Shown here: positions 22,603-33,903 of the stretch, one piece after another | Layout of the letters: each line of letters starts with the position of its first letter | Numbering within the stretch: position 1 is the first letter of the stretch | Assembly: GCA_036936605.1 (NCBI GenBank) | Contig: JAUPFV010000002.1 | Coordinates: 255,089,305-255,153,304, forward strand | DNA: 64,000 nucleotides | Source: Limnanthes douglasii subsp. nivea | Lineage: Eukaryota; Streptophyta; Magnoliopsida; Brassicales; Limnanthaceae | Direction: 5' to 3' | Position numbers and translations under genes: made by a program | The notes under the pieces: generated by a model | What the model was told of the DNA's origin: nothing | The model's database searches: none | Seen by the model: the letters and a program-made list of their open reading frames with translations, nothing else

Positions 22603-24279
22603 TCATTTATTCTGAGTAGACCCTTGTCCTGTAGCCAAACTCCCCCATAATATGGTTATTAGCCATTGTTGTTTGTTTACATATGACTTTTGTCCAACGG
22701 CTGGTTTGTCGGTGTTCGGAGGGAGATCTTCCTCTCGTCGATCTTGTTGAGTTCGTTTGATATATTGAATCAAATCTACTTTGTCTATCAAGCGCTGAAT
22801 CTCTTCCATTAACTGCCAGCATTTATCCGTCGAATGTCCATGATCATGATTATATGTAGAATAATACTTATTAGATCGCTTAAATCCACGCGCGCTCATT
22901 GTTCGTGGAGCTTGGTACCTCGTACGCCCCTTTGTGCGATCATAAATTACTGAAATATCCTCCGTCAGTGAAGTGAAACGCCTGTTTGGTTGATCGAGCT
23001 GTTGAGGTATTCGGTTGTAGTCCCTCTTTGGTTCCTCTTCAGTCTTTTTTCGTTCTGATCCACAATCTTTGAGATCCGGCTCACGCCGCTCAGGTGACGC
23101 CCCTCTTCTGGCATCATCAACCCTAATAAAAGTATATGCTCGTGCGAGTAGATCCCCCATGTTCTTGGTTGGGAACTTGATGAGATCCGCATACAATTCC
23201 CCTCTTCTATCGAGCCCCCGTTTCAAAAAAGCCATCGCCATGTTTTCGGCTAGATCTGGCAAAGCATTCATGGCATGAACAAATTGTCTTACATAACTTT
23301 TAAGAGACTCACCTCGACGCTGATAAAGATCTATGATCGAATTACGCTCACGCTTGAGCTCCTTGTTACCCATGAACCTCTCCCTGAATGCTTTCCACAG
23401 TCCAGTAAAATCACAGATAGACCCTTTTGGCAAGCTACTGAACCAATCCATGGCGTTACCTTTAAGGGTCATGGATAGCGCCCGACAAAGAATCGCATCA
23501 TCAGGATTGAAAGCCATCACCATGTTTCTGAATTGTTCCATATGCCTCTATGGATCCCCTGTTCCATCATAAGCTTCCATCCTAAACGGGTCGAACTTCC
23601 TTGGGAGTTGAGCTTCCAGGATTTTCTCAGAAAATGAAGATTCCTTCAATATGTAGGCCGAACACTTTGGGCGAATCTGATTGTAACAAAGGTCCTCATC
23701 ATCTCGAGCTTGCTTGGTGGACGCATGTTTGACCTCATCACATGGTCCTTTATTACAATTCTTTCTCCCGCTCTTGCCTTCACCTTCTTGTTTGTCATCT
23801 CTTTTAGAAGATCGATCCGTCCTGTTGACCTTGCTTGCCTCTGGTCCTGACGGTTGGTGAGTCTTACTTGTGCCCTTGATCCTTGCAGTTAGAACATGAA
23901 TAACATCATTCATACCTGCCATTGTAGAATGCATAACATGTTCTCTAGCGTCTCGCTCAAACACTATTTTCAGTTATTCCTCCTGCGGATTCTGGATCTG
24001 CTGTTCCAGTTGGAGAACCATCAAGCTATTTGTTGGTATAGTTTCCGCAGCTCTGTGAGCCCCTAATGCATTATCGGTTTGATAGAGATGCACCTCTTCC
24101 CTGGAAGCAGCAGCTGGCTGAATTAGAGGTCCTTCTGTCACCATCGTTGCTTGGGGTATCAGATTATTGACCTATTGAGGAATTATGGGGTCGAGACGAC
24201 TTACGGTTCTCCTACGGTGCGTCGTTGTTTTGCTAGTTTCTTGATTATCTCTCTCGATTCCTGACCTAGTGACTACCAT
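22603..24279 (-). pseudogene. gag of element D (broken)
   Basis: A likely ATG at 24279 opens MVVTRSGIERDNQETSK. The middle part (23964-23548) has a Lys/Arg-rich stretch and ends LPRKFDPFRMEAYDGTGDP. The main part (23541-22603) is open for 312 codons, with the gag core (ALSMTLKGNAMDWFSSLP, LWKAFRERFMGNKELKR) and a C-terminal CCHC-like region (NKYYSTYNHDHGHSTDKCW). One stop divides the two parts. Confidence 0.82.
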
Positions 24280-24296
24280 GGTGATTGGTTAAAGAG

Positions 24297-24314
24297 TTCC
24301 CACAGACGGCGCCA
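24297..24314 (-). other. Primer binding site of element D
   Basis: Minus strand TGGCGCCGTCTGTGGGAA, four bases inside the LTR end. A TGG start and this sequence are common in plant gypsy elements. Confidence 0.8.
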
Positions 24315-24318
24315 AATT

Positions 24319-24936
24319 TGTTAAGGAATTAACAAGTTCTTCCACAGTAGTCTACAGCTTTTTAGTTAAGAAAGAGATCACTTTATTCATCAATAGGTTT
24401 TCCCTATTTATAATACATAAATTAGTGGGTAGTTACATTTGGTTACGCTTTTAGCGCCACTATCCCACTAATATCATTATCCCTATAATTATGGAACAAA
24501 TAACTAACACAATCGTTATCCCTATAATTGTGGAATAAATAACTAACACAGATTGACTCACGGGTCAAAACGTGTGTTTATATAACAAATAAAAGTCGTT
24601 GAGTCTAATTTATACTTTAATCCGAGCTAAGCTACTCCTTTAACCGAAATTAGGTTTGTTCTGGTTTGCAGAGCTCGAGCTCACTGACAACATTCTCAAC
24701 TTATCCTCTTTAGGTCTTTTCCTTTCATCACACTCCTCGTCCAGTTGATCAACTCATTCCGTTGATGAGCTATATATCCTTTTGAGTTCATCAACGGTGT
24801 ATTTACCTTTGGTTTTGATATGCTTTTGAGCTCGTCAACGCCGTAGAATTCGTTCTTTTCTTTATTGCTTATCATAATCCAAACTCACAGTACTCTCTAC
24901 TCGTGCTCGATCGTATTTGTGGAATCCCCCTTATCA
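24319..24936 (-). repeat. 5' LTR of element D
   Basis: About 618 bp. Minus-strand ends are TGATAAGG and CCTTAACA, a plausible imperfect TG...CA inverted pair. The outer boundary is placed where copia homology resumes (TCCGAGAGTCAGAGC, matching the first copy at 11556 on). No second LTR is present, so the boundary cannot be checked by comparison. Confidence 0.7.
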
Positions 24937-26316
24937 TCCGAGAGTCAGAGCTAGCCATGGTTTGTTTGTATGATGAGGGATCATCTAAAGTTCCAACACA
25001 TAACTATCATGCTCTTGAAGATATACTATAAATTCTGGACCTATAGTACTCTTTCTTTCTCTCAAGGGCCTTTTTAAGGGCATTATTTCCTCTTGTTTCA
25101 CTTATTGAGGAGATAGAGTTTGATCATTATGAACGATGTCATTTTGATTATCCCTGAAGTGGAGTAGCACTGTTAATTTGAGAATTACATTATTCGGAAT
25201 AACCTATGAAGAAATAGCTAACTATTTTTTTGTCAAGTTTCTTTTCTTGAGATTTGTAAGGCCTCTTCTCAGTTGGACATCCCCATACATGCATATGCTT
25301 TAAATTGGGTCAACGCCCGTTCCAAAACTTATATGGGGTCCTAATAGTAGCCTTGATGGGCACTTGATTGAGTATATAAGTAATGGTTTTCCCCCAGAGA
25401 GATAATGGTAGAGATGAGTGACTTATCATGCTTCCAACCATATCGTTTAGTGTTTGGTTTCGTCTTTCAGATAAACCATTCAAGCAAGGTGAACCGGGCA
25501 TAGTGTATTGATGGACTATTCCACACCTCTCTAGGTATTTTGTAAATGGTCCTGGACATTATTCACTCGATCTGTCATATCTACCACAGTTTCACCACCA
25601 CGGTAAGATCTGACAGTCTTCATGCTTTTACCAAGTTGTTTCTCAACCTCGGTAATAAAATCTATGAACTTGTCCAAGGCCTCAACCTTTTAATGAAGAA
25701 GATAAAATTAACCAAAACGAGAGTAGCTGTTGATGAATGATATAAAGTACCACTGCTCATTCCATGATTTTTGTGGAAATGGTCCACAGTTGGCGGTACG
25801 TATTAACTTTAGGACTTCCCTCGCTCTATATGCCCCTAAATTTTTAACTTTGGTTTATTTCCCTTTGATACACTCGACACATATAACGAAGTCAGAGTAA
25901 TCAAGGGGACATGATAAAACTTCAGCAACAAGTTTGGTGTACGTTGTGTATTCATAACAATGTTGTGATTATTAATAGTATTCAACAAATACAAATTATC
26001 CTCTTTAATCAAATTTCCATTTCCAACAATCACATTATTTAGAAAGAGTGTAAAATAATTGTTTCCCATCAGACAAGAGTAACCTTGCAAGTTTAAAACT
26101 GGAAAATAAATTAAGTTCCTCCGAAAAGTGCGAACATACATTATATTATCTAAAAATAATACATGTCCAGTGGAAAGTTTTAGGAAAAATAATAAATAGC
26201 TAAAACATCACACGAGCTCCAGTCTGCGTGAAAATGGATCTTTCAACCTCACTTAGCATCCTGCTCTTTGACGTACTCTACAAAGAAACACATATATGGG
26301 TTGTTGCAACCAAATA
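24937..26316 (-). pseudogene. Copia protease-integrase region, second copy (broken)
   Basis: Protease and GAG-preintegrase sequence is at 26300-25836 (MYVRTFRRNLIYFPVLNLQG, GNNYFTLFLNNVIVGNGNL), integrase at about 25760-25310 ([38 protein letters not shown]). It parallels the first copy at 12400-13244. It ends at 26316 where element A is inserted; the copia sequence continues at 36709. Confidence 0.86.
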
Positions 26317-26723
26317 TGGTGTGGTTAATTTATGTCTGAGGGTAATCAGGTAATTTGTTCAGAGTTTTGTGGAAGTTTATGGGTATTTAATATTTTGAGT
26401 AGAGAGTAGAGGGAGAATTAAGCTGCCTGGTTGCAGTTAATTTTCATTACCCATATTTAATGCAGGTGGTTGGGTATTTATACCCTTACATCTGGGCTTT
26501 ATGGGTTTTCGGGTCATGTTTAATGGACCCGGGTCATGTTCAAAGACCCACGAGCTCTTAGTAGGAGAGCAAGCAGCTTAGTCAAGAAGTGTTTAGGTTT
26601 TTTAGTACTTTTGTCATAGTTCGAACAGTCCAATGGGTTAAGTGTTCGAAGTGGTCTATCCGGTCTGGTGGTCTTGGTCCGATCTGTCCCTGTCCGGAGA
26701 GGAAGCAGTTTTAGGACTCATCA
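26317..26723 (-). repeat. 3' LTR of element A
   Basis: 407 bp, plus strand TGGTGTGG to CTCATCA, nearly identical to 36302-36708. Confidence 0.95.
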
Positions 26724-26739
26724 GGATCCCCTTTTTTAG
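26724..26739 (-). other. Polypurine tract of element A
   Basis: Minus strand TAAAAAAGGGGATCC directly before the 3' LTR. Element B has TAAAAAAGGGGCTAC at 44873-44888 and E a weaker version at 59480-59492. Confidence 0.75.
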
Positions 26740-26887
26740 GTGTTTGTTCAAATGCCTTTGTCAAAAACCTGAAAAACAGTCCGATGTTCAGGGGCAGTTT
26801 TAACCCGGACAGGTCTGTCTGTGTTGTGGCTTTATCCGGACTGATAAAGCTTCGTGAATCCAAACGGTTTCTTGCCAGAGTCTATGG

Positions 26888-27067
26888 GACACATGTCACT
26901 TTTTGGTTGGTTTCTTCAGCCGTTTTTTCACCTTGAATCTCGCACCCACCTTCTTCGAAAAGTAACCTCTTCATTAAAGAGGGTGACATCATCGCCGTCT
27001 TTTAATCATTACCAATCTTTTCGAATTCTCCTAGGAATCAAACTCTTTTTTCAGATTTACTATAAAT
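26888..27067 (+). promoter_or_regulatory. Putative promoter of the antisense gene in element A
   Basis: TATAAAT at 27061-27067 lies 104 bp before the ATG at 27165. GACACATGTC at 26888-26897, about 168 bp above it, corresponds to the perfect G-box palindrome GACACGTGTC in element B (45037-45046). The block CCTTTAATCATT...TTCGAATTCTCCTAGG between them is almost identical in A and B. Spacing agrees in all three copies, so the region looks selected. Confidence 0.55.
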
Positions 27068-27164
27068 TGAAACATTTTCTACTGTTTCACCATCACTCTC
27101 ATTTTTACTCTGCAAATTCCTAAAGCTTTTTTCTCTCCAAGATAAATTTTTACCCAGTTTGTTT

Positions 27165-30125
27165 ATGTTCACGGCTCGGAACGCTTTGGTCAAAGGCGGG
27201 TGACTCAACCTCTCTAAACTAGAAAAAGCGCAAAAGGTCGAAAGGGAAAGGCGTATTGCGGCAGGTTTACCCACCTCCCCTATTGACAAACCAGTGACTG
27301 CTGCCACAGAGTCAGACCAAGGCTCTTCTTCTTCAAAAGGTATCAAACCAAAAAGGCTATTTCAAACAAATCTCTCACCCATTGTCTCCGGTTCCTCGGT
27401 TCAAGAATCAGAACCTGATGTTGAGCCAGGTGTAACTGTTACCAGCTTTAAAAAACCCTCCCCCTTCTTAGCTATGGGGTCAGACGCTGAAACCTCCCCT
27501 CAAAAATTAGTTGATCGAAGAAAAGGCCGACTGGTCAAGGGCTAAGTTTCTAAGAGCACTCCTTCAAAATCGGGTGCCAAGGACAGCAGCAATGGGTCAG
27601 AAGTGCCCATCAGAGCTCCTAAGGACAGGCTGTCCGGCCCTGAGGGTAGTGGCTCAAGCCTTTGAAGAGAAACATCTGCATCAGAGCCCCGACCGGAGGC
27701 GAAAAACCAAGAAAATATTGAAGCTCAGCAGTCCGGAGACCAAGCTGAGCCAAATCTAAACCTTCCCCTTGCCACTGCTACTGAAAACCCCTCATCAATC
27801 ATGGAGGAGGTAATGGAGGACTCCATCAAGAGGCTCCATTCGAGTCTGAGCCTTCCGGACAGACCAGTAGTGCTGTTGCTGCCAAAAAAGATAAAGGCAA
27901 GGAGAAGTTGTGCTTGAGGCATCCGGATCTGCCGGAGAGTCTTGAAGGAAGGGTGAGGCCTTGTTTTCACAAGGTCAACGTCAAGTACCTCATCGCTCTG
28001 CAAAAGATCAACTACGCATTCATCCACACAGGTGAACTAGGCAGGATGCGTACGAAGTGGGGAATTCCGGAGAATGTGAAGATAAGGATCCATATAAACC
28101 CTGAAACTCCCATGGATTGTAAATTGAGCGAGATAGTCATCTTCACAAAGCTGTTTGATTGGGGACTCAGATTTCCCCTAGATCCAGGAATTGTCAGATA
28201 CTTTCATCTGATAAAGCTCTGTCCGAGCCAGCTGAGCCCCAATGCTTGGTACACCCTCATGTCCTGCATCATGGCTTCTAGGCTCTCCGGGATCCCTCTG
28301 CCAATGGAGGAGTTTGCTGCTGTGGCCAATCTTTGCAGAAACCACCACATCCCCCTCTACCACTTCAATATGGGGGATAACTTTAAAGCTGTTGATGACC
28401 TGCTAGAGTCGGAGAGGAATTGGAGGACTCAATTCCTGTTCGTGAGTGGTGCTTGGGAGAACGGGAAGAAGATCAAGGCTGGAGTCAACCCAAGTCTTCT
28501 CACCAGCAGATGGATGAGTGATCGTAAGTCTCCTATTTCACATTCTTGTCTCTTTCTCTTTTTTTATAAGTTAGTTTAAACTAATTGGTCTTACTTTTGC
28601 CTTAGCAGAACTGCCCAAGGACTTTAGTGACCACTTGAAAACCGGGCAGACCACTTGCACCAAGATCAACGCTTGGGCTGCTGAGAAGTGGGGGAGCCGA
28701 TTCCATGCTGCTTTTACAGGGGGAAACTTAGCAAGGTCTCATCTGTGGAACACCACAAGTCGGAGAGACTTAACATGGGAAGAGCTCACCACCCAGCCTC
28801 CTCCGGATGTAGTGCTCAAAAGGACGCATGAACCGGACGGGACACTTTACTTACCAGGCCGGGCCAAGGCCCCGAGTAAGATGAAAGGAAAAAAGAAGGG
28901 CAAGAAAGTAGTGGGTGGAGCTAACCCTGCTGAGGTGGAGGAGGATGTTCTAACGCATCCGGAGGGGCCAGCCCCCAGTCAAATTGATGCTGCTCTCTTG
29001 GAAGCGATAGAGCAGGAGAGCGTTAGGCAAGAGGTTCACTCCCCAAATCCTCCAAGGGCTTCCAAGAGAGACCGTAAACGGGGAGCTGAAAGCAAAGATA
29101 GGGAGGCCAAGAAGAAAAAAACCTCTAAGGGTGACGAACTCTCTCTCCGACCTCCGGAGCCTCTTCCCCAAGCTGACCCCACAGACTCAACACAAGCAGA
29201 GGAGGTACCTGGTGACTTCCAAACCGATGAGGTCGAAGGGGGAGATCTTAGCATTGATAGGGTAGACATCACTGGTCTAGGTGAGCTTGATGAGTACTTC
29301 ATCAATCTTCCCAGAGATGATTTTACTGGACCTTATCTCCCTCTGAGCACTTCGAACACAGTCACTTTTAATGGTAAGACTTTTACTGTTTCAAGTGAAA
29401 GGGATGTTATAACTCACTCTTTATTAAGCAATGTTCAGCCAGTGCTCGCGTTGGAGAAGCAAGTTCGGAATCAGGTAGACATTATCAAAGACCTTAAGTC
29501 TGACAAAGAGAGGCTGTCCGATGACCTTCGTACAACCACTTCAAATGCTGCCACTCTAAAGGGGGAGAATGAAGAGCTGAAGAAAAACCAAGAGGTAAGT
29601 TCCACAAAAGTCGCCACTCTAGAGAACACTATCACAGAGCTCCAGGAGAAGCTATCCGGATTGGAGAAAGATCTTGCCACTTCAAAAGGGGAGACCAAGG
29701 ACAAGGACCAAATTATCACCAATTTGACCAGTGACAAAATCGCTCTTGAAAACGCAGTGTCCCAAGCTGCAGGGGAGAAAGCTGATATGCTAAGGGAGCA
29801 GGAGGCCAAAATCCAGGCCAAGATTGATGCTTATGTCAACAACGTGATAGATACTCAAGAGCAAATGTATGCCAAGGTGAAATCAGACATGGTCCTGCTC
29901 TTCCATGAGAAGTTCCCGAAGAGGAACTTGGGTGATTTGTGGCTTCATGTAGAGCCTGAAGACCTCCCATATCACACAATAGCCGAAGGCGATAGGTATG
30001 GCTACTCCAGTGCATCCTCATCTGATGACGAAGGGAACACCGGGGAGAGCCCAAACGAAGAGAAAGATGATCCTAAGGGGAATGAGGTAGATGAAGCTGA
30101 GCCATCCTCAAAGGCTCAACCTTAA
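27165..30125 (+). pseudogene. Antisense gene (aORF) of element A: spliced, exon 1 broken, exon 2 open
   Basis: Exon 1 is 27165-28523, intron 28524-28608 (85 nt, GT-AG, phase 1), exon 2 28609-30125. N-terminus MFTARNALVKGG then TGA where B and E have Trp; further lesions are TAA at 27543, TGA near 27662 and a 1-nt loss near 27822. From 27908 the frame is open: VRPCFHKVNVKYLIALQ, GLRFPLDPGIVRYFHLIKLC, QLSPNAWYTLMSCIMASRLS. This resembles the plant 'putative gypsy type transposon' domain (PF04195 by memory, unchecked). Exon 2 codes about 505 residues: a globular start (INAWAAEKWGSRFHAAF), Lys-rich nuclear-signal-like stretches, a long coiled coil (about 29440-29850) and an acidic tail. Function unknown; it may bind nucleic acid or the element's own proteins. 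Confidence 0.82.
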
Positions 30126-30616
30126 ATTATGAATTACTCTTTACTTTTCATGTTATCTAAACTAAAGTCCTTGGAAGGCCAAGGCACTCTTTTTGTAAGT
30201 GTGTCCGGTATCTGACCGGATATATATTTTACTCTTCTTGACAATTTGAAAGTCCTTGGAAGGCCAAGGCATTTAAGTTATTTTAATGAATATCCTTGTT
30301 TTGCACAATTCTCACATTCTTGCATAATCTGTTTCAATTTTGGTGGCTAGTGTTTAAATAGCCCTTAGTTATTTCATAGTGAGAGTATTTAAATTATCCG
30401 ATGATAAATGTTTAAGTGGTCATCACTCTTTTATTTCAATCCGGATGGTGTGACAAAAGACAAAGTAAGAACACTTCAGAAATTTTTTAAGAAGGCATCA
30501 AATTTCATTAAAAACCCGGACACTTCATTAAAACCTCCCCGCGCCACCAGGGTAGGAAAGAGTATGCCCCTAAATATTTGCATGGATGTTTAAACAAGTA
30601 AATATTTACACAAATG
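30126..30616. other. Spacer between converging genes of element A, with hairpin repeats
   Basis: CCTTGGAAGGCCAAGG occurs at 30169-30184 and 30254-30269. Between them, TCCGGTATCTGACCGGA (30204-30220) forms a perfect 6-bp stem. Matching repeats lie at 48318-48340 and 48399-48421 in B and once at 62827-62850 in E. It lies where antisense and gag-pol transcripts would converge, so polyadenylation or transcript-end signals are a reasonable inference. Confidence 0.5.
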
Positions 30617-33600
30617 TTACTCTAAATACATCCGGAGGTGCTCGATATTCTAAGGGTGGGTCAGAACTCTTCCATCTTTGTCTTCTAGCCAATATGTTCC
30701 AGGTTTAAGCCTTTCAACAACCATATAAGGTCCTTCCCAAGTCGGGGCCAATTTGTCGAGCAACTTCTCTTTAGTGTGTAAGAAAACTTTCCTCAATACC
30801 TTGTCACCCGGTTGGAAATCTCTTCTTTTAACTCTAGAAGCAAATCTGCTCCTCATTAAACCCTCATAGTGTGCAGCTCTAAGGTGAGCTTTAACTCGTC
30901 TTTCTTCAATTAGGTCGAGCTGACTTCTGATTGCCACTTCGTTAGCACATTCAGAGAAGTTGGGAACACGAAATGATGGGAGAGTTGCTTCTATGGGAGC
31001 TATTGCATCCATCCCATAGACCAAAGTAAATGGTGAATCCTGTGTTGCAGCCCCAGATTTTGTCCGGTAGGCCCACAAAACTTCTTGTAAATAGCTAGGC
31101 CACTTCCCAGCAGCCCCTTCCAAATTTTTCTTTAAACCAGACAGTATAGTTCTGTTAGCCACTTCAACCTGACCATTTTCTTGTGGGTGGAAAGGTGAAG
31201 ATAAACAATGTTGTATACCCCTTGAGGCACAAAAACTCTTCATTTCCCTATTGTCGAACTGTGGCCCATTATCTGTCGTTATCTTTTGTGGAACACCAAA
31301 TCTGCAAAAAATGCTGGATAGAATGAATTTTATAACGGCTTTTGATGTTGTCCTTGCCAGAGGGGCTGCTTCAATCCACTTCGAAAAGTAATCGATAGCA
31401 ACAATTATAGTTTTGCGCCCTCCGGACGCCATAGGGAGAGGCCCCACTAAATCCAATCCCTAACGAGCAAAATGTATAGGCTCAGAGATTGATTTTAAAG
31501 GAATGGCTGGGACATGAATTTCATTGATGTATCTCTGGCATGGGTCACACTTTCTCACCATTTCTTTAGCATCCTGCATGATAGATGGCCAATAGTAGCC
31601 AGCCAGTAAAACTCTCCTTGTTAGAGCCCTGAATCCACAATGAGCTGATCCCTCACCATCATGCAATTCAGAGAGGACTACTTGAGATTCATTATCCCCA
31701 AACAACGCAAAAGAGGTTTACTGTAAGATTTTTTATACTGAATGTCTCTCAGTATGATAAAACCACGAGCCTTATGTTTCAGTTTTCTTGCCAGTGATTT
31801 ATCCGGAGGCACGATGCCATCGGAGAGGTATTGCAGGAGAGGAAATCTCCAATCCTGTGGTTGTTTCATTTGTACTTTAAAAATTTCTTCTTCTTTACCC
31901 ATATCAAGTTGAATGGAGGGGCTCTCCAGCACATGGATCCATGGATACGACTCTGTGTACGCTATGGTTGCCAATGAATCTGTTAACTCATTTTCTGCCC
32001 GGGGTATATGTTCATAAATAATACTTTTAAACTTGAGTGCTTCATTTTTAAGGAGAAGTAAATATTTCACTAATTGTTCTTTTATAGCCTCAGATTGACC
32101 TTGAGCATGGTGGATAAGAAGCTGGGAGTCACTCATTAGCTTTACCCTCTTAGCCCCACAAACATAGGCTAACTTTAAACCAGCTATAGCTGCTTCGTAC
32201 TCGGACTCGTTATTGGAAGCCCTGAAAGCAAAACATATAGCCTGGTACATTCTGTCACCATATGGAGAAGTCAAACACACCCCTGCACCACATCCCATAG
32301 TGCTGGATCCACCATCCGTCCGGACGACCCATACCTTTTTGTCTTTCAACTCAGTAGCCTGCTCCGAATCTCTGTCGGAGTGAAATTCAACCAAAAAATC
32401 AGCCACAGCTTGGGCTTTGACTGCTGTTCGGGGAGCAAAATCTATATCGAAATCCCCCAATTCTACCGACCACTTAGTCATCCTGCTTGAAATGTCTGCC
32501 TTTTGGAGAACATTCTTCAAAGGAAAAGATGTCCGGACGACAATAGGATGAGCCTGGAAATAAGGCCTCATCTTTCTAGCAGCTATTACTAGGGCCAATG
32601 TTAATTTTTCAAGTTTCAAATAACGCTTTTCTACATCTATCAAGCTTTTGCTGATGTAGTACACTGGATGGGGGTAATTATCTACTTCTCTTACCAACAC
32701 AGCACTGATGGCACAACTTGAAACTGCCAAATATACGAAGAGTATCTCCCCATCAATTGGTTTAACAAGGTTATGGGGGAAGACATGTGCTTCTTGATCT
32801 CATTGAAAGCCTCATCACACTGTGAGGTCCAATCGAATCCCTTCGCACCCTTCAAGGTTTGAAAAAACGGGGCACACCTGTCCGAAGACCTTGAGATAAA
32901 TCTGTTTAAAGCAGCTAACCTCCCCGTTAGCCGTTGTACTTCTTTAACATTTCGAGGAGGCTCCATTTGGAATAAAGCATTAAGCTGGTCCGGATCGGGC
33001 TGTATCCCATGCTCACTTATAATATAGCCTAGAAACTTCCCGGATTGTACTCCGAACACACATTTTTATGGATTTAACTTTAAATTCACTTTCACCAAGT
33101 TGGTAAAAGTTTCTTAGAGGTCAGCCAAGTGCAATTTCTCATCCACACTCTTCACCATCATGTCATCGATGTATACTTCCATATTCCTTCCAATCTGATC
33201 AGAAAAGGCTTTGTTTACCAATCTCTGATAAGTAGCCCCAGCATTTTTCAACCCAAACGGCATTACCTTATAGCAATGAAGACCCCTGTCAGTGACAAAT
33301 GTGGTATGCTCTTGATCCTTCGGATCTACTTGGATCTGATTGTATCCGGAGAAAGCATCCATAAAGGATAGCAGCTTATTCCCAGAGGTAAAGTCAACTA
33401 GCTGGTCAATCCGGGGAACTGGATACAGATCTTTTGGGCAAGCCCTATTGAGATCTGTGAAGTCAATACACATACGCCACTTGCCATTTTTCTTTTTCAC
33501 CAAGACCGGATTGGCAGTCCATAAATGATATTGAGACTCCTTGATATGCCCCATCTTTGTGAGCCTGTCAACTTCTTGCACAATAACATCAGCCTTTTCT

Positions 33601-33903
33601 TTGGAAAAAGCCCTTCTCTTTTGAACCACCGGTGCTACATCTTTCCGGACATATAGGCGGTGTGATATCACATCTGCTGGAATCCCGGTAACATCAGCAT
33701 TGCACGAAGCAAAAAACATGCTGATGGCTCTTCAAAAACTTTAGCATCTCTCTTTTCAGATTGGGTGGCATTCTGGACCCTATCTTGACACTTTTACCTT
33801 CTTCTAAACAAACTGTTTCTACCTCTTCGACTGGTATTATTACTCCAGGGGCCTCTCTGGGGTCATCAATTTCACCCTCACCCCCAGAAAGCCCCCCAAA
33901 TTG
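30617..33903 (-). pseudogene. RT, double RNase H and integrase of element A (few lesions)
   Basis: RT 33719-33000: PVLVKKKNGKWRMCIDFTDL, LLSFMDAFSGYNQI, FGLKNAGATYQRL and catalytic YIDD at 33162-33173. Gypsy RNase H at about 32730-32360 and the second, RVT_3-like, at about 32340-31950 (WVVRTDGGSSTMGCGAGV, LMSDSQLLIHHAQG). Integrase has the zinc finger (31690-31520, ends CDPCQRY), then catalytic Asp (AIDYFSKW), Asp (TTDNGPQFD) and Glu (QENGQVEVANR). Lesions are a frameshift near 33720, stops at 33114 and 33060, a frameshift near 32710, and TAG at 31457 and near 30648, where B has Trp. The reading region follows gag-protease in frame after a single TAG. Confidence 0.9.

Larger units (their letters stand above)
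19246..24936 (-). mobile_element. Element D: gypsy retrotransposon lacking its 3' end
   Basis: Minus strand order is LTR (24319-24936), primer site, gag, protease, RT, RNase H and integrase core, ending inside the integrase at about 19246 with no 3' LTR. Copia sequence resumes on both sides at the same point of the copia element: 19240 matches 11540-11555 and 24937 onward matches 11556 onward. D therefore inserted in the copia copy and its 3' end was lost up to the insertion point. It is a different family from A, B and E. Confidence 0.85.

Noticed and set aside
29036..29821. Minus-strand ORFs opposite the antisense gene
   Set aside because: Ser-rich shadow frames of the plus-strand coiled coil and linker.
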